Source of the DNA: Candidatus Micrarchaeia archaeon
GTDB taxonomy: Archaea; Micrarchaeota; Micrarchaeia; Anstonellales; Bilamarchaeaceae
Direction: 5' to 3'
Length of the DNA: 5,641 nt
NCBI GenBank assembly: GCA_041650355.1
Contig: JBAZLI010000061.1
Location: 1-5,641, forward strand
In this document: one piece after another, positions 5,157 to 5,641 of the stretch
Layout of the letters: each line of letters opens with the position of its first letter
How positions within the stretch are numbered: the stretch's first letter is position 1
Position numbers and translations under genes: made by a program
The notes under the pieces: model-generated
Told to the model about the DNA's origin: nothing
Seen by the model: the letters and a program-made list of their open reading frames with translations, nothing else
The model's database searches: none

Positions 5157-5641
5157 ACAAGGTTATGGAATATGTGAGCAGGTCCCCCACTGCAACGGTT
5201 ATCAGGAGCGCGCCGAGAACGAACGGGAGAAACGGCGGCAGCTCCTTGTACACGTAAACCTCCTTCACCCTGAGCTTCTTCAGGCGCGCTATTTCCGCTG
5301 AATCGAGCAGCCTCTTTATGCCGTATTTCTTCACCAGCTCTGGCATGAGCTCAGGGGCCGCGAGGTCCCCGTCCTCTATTTCCGAGGGCTTCACCTTTCT
5401 CGCGAGCGATTCCATCACAGGTTCCTTGTACACCATGAACAGCATCGAGGAAAGCAGGAGCGTCCCGACCACGAGTACGTACACTGGCCCGAAAATGCCG
5501 GTGGAAGTTATGAAGTACATGAGCGCCAGGTACACTGGAACCAGGAGGAGGTATTCTATCCTGCCCTTCCTGCCCTTGAGCACCACGTTGGTTAGTATGT
5601 AGTAGAAGAAATACAGCGCGAACAGGAGGCAGGAGGTTATG
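5155..5641 (-). CDS. Probable archaeal prepilin peptidase, C-terminal part
   Basis: The frame is open to the right edge, so only the last 161 or so residues are seen. GTG codons at 5581-5586 are not convincing starts, because a hydrophobic segment (ending YFFYYILTN) continues upstream of them. Counting from the GTG at 5586, membrane helices lie at about 12-31, 34-53 and 117-138. Between the last two is a cytoplasmic region: IEDGDLAAPELM (70-81), a charged stretch with AEIARLKKLRVKEVYVYKE, then PPFLPFVLGALL before the final helix. This layout resembles the C-terminal domain of archaeal A24 aspartic peptidases, with a 'k-x-G-d-l' loop, a 'v-y-v-k' strand and a PF-x-P motif. These cleave class III signal peptides of pilins and archaellins. 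The catalytic Asp residues would lie upstream, outside the window, so the call rests on the C-terminal pattern. It is directly upstream of, and coupled to, the adenosyltransferase gene. Confidence 0.55.
   Translation of the reverse strand, partial: ITSCLLFALYFFYYILTNVVLKGRKGRIEYLLLVPVYLALMYFITSTGIFGPVYVLVVGTLLLSSMLFMVYKEPVMESLARKVKPSEIEDGDLAAPELMPELVKKYGIKRLLDSAEIARLKKLRVKEVYVYKELPPFLPFVLGALLITVAVGDLLTYSITL

Overview
The window most likely comes from an archaeon, possibly a small-genome DPANN lineage such as Micrarchaeota or Diapherotrites; this is inference from gene content and signals, with no rRNA to confirm it. The sequence shows AT-rich boxes of archaeal TATA type (TTAATTAA, TTTATAAA) centred 24-26 nt before two ATG codons, as expected for leaderless archaeal mRNAs. 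It also shows GGTG-type Shine-Dalgarno sites, heavy use of AGG and ATA codons in GC-rich genes, and the C-terminal part of what looks like an archaeal prepilin peptidase.

Layout. A partial or start-ambiguous unrecognised gene (1-483, +) runs convergently into argG (500-1738, -), a full-length 412-residue argininosuccinate synthase with a TTG start. A 215-bp divergent intergenic region (1739-1953) follows. It holds the argG leader, with an SD-sequestering hairpin candidate, a possible 36-codon small ORF, and the promoter of the next gene. On the + strand come a three-zinc-site protein with a disordered Arg/Gly/Glu/Pro-rich linker (1954-2559), a membrane family 2 glycosyltransferase of the processive type (2603-3916), and, overlapping its stop, a membrane-anchored thioredoxin-fold protein (3907-4554). 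A terminator-like hairpin region (4555-4608) separates this group from two minus-strand genes: a PduO-type ATP:cob(I)alamin adenosyltransferase (4609-5145) and, just upstream of it, the C-terminal part of a probable prepilin peptidase that runs off the right edge (5155-5641).

How the genes relate. argG is arginine biosynthesis. The glycosyltransferase and the thioredoxin-fold protein overlap by 10 bp and are almost certainly co-transcribed, suggesting a shared envelope role (a polysaccharide or glycan made at the membrane plus an extracytoplasmic thiol protein). The adenosyltransferase is translationally coupled to the peptidase gene by an SD that overlaps the upstream stop codon. No CRISPR array, insertion sequence, tRNA or rRNA is visible, and there is no gene-free stretch above 300 bases. 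I did not find a clearly new multi-gene system. The least explained items are the zinc protein, the glycosyltransferase/thioredoxin pair, the argG leader, the small ORF and the first gene.
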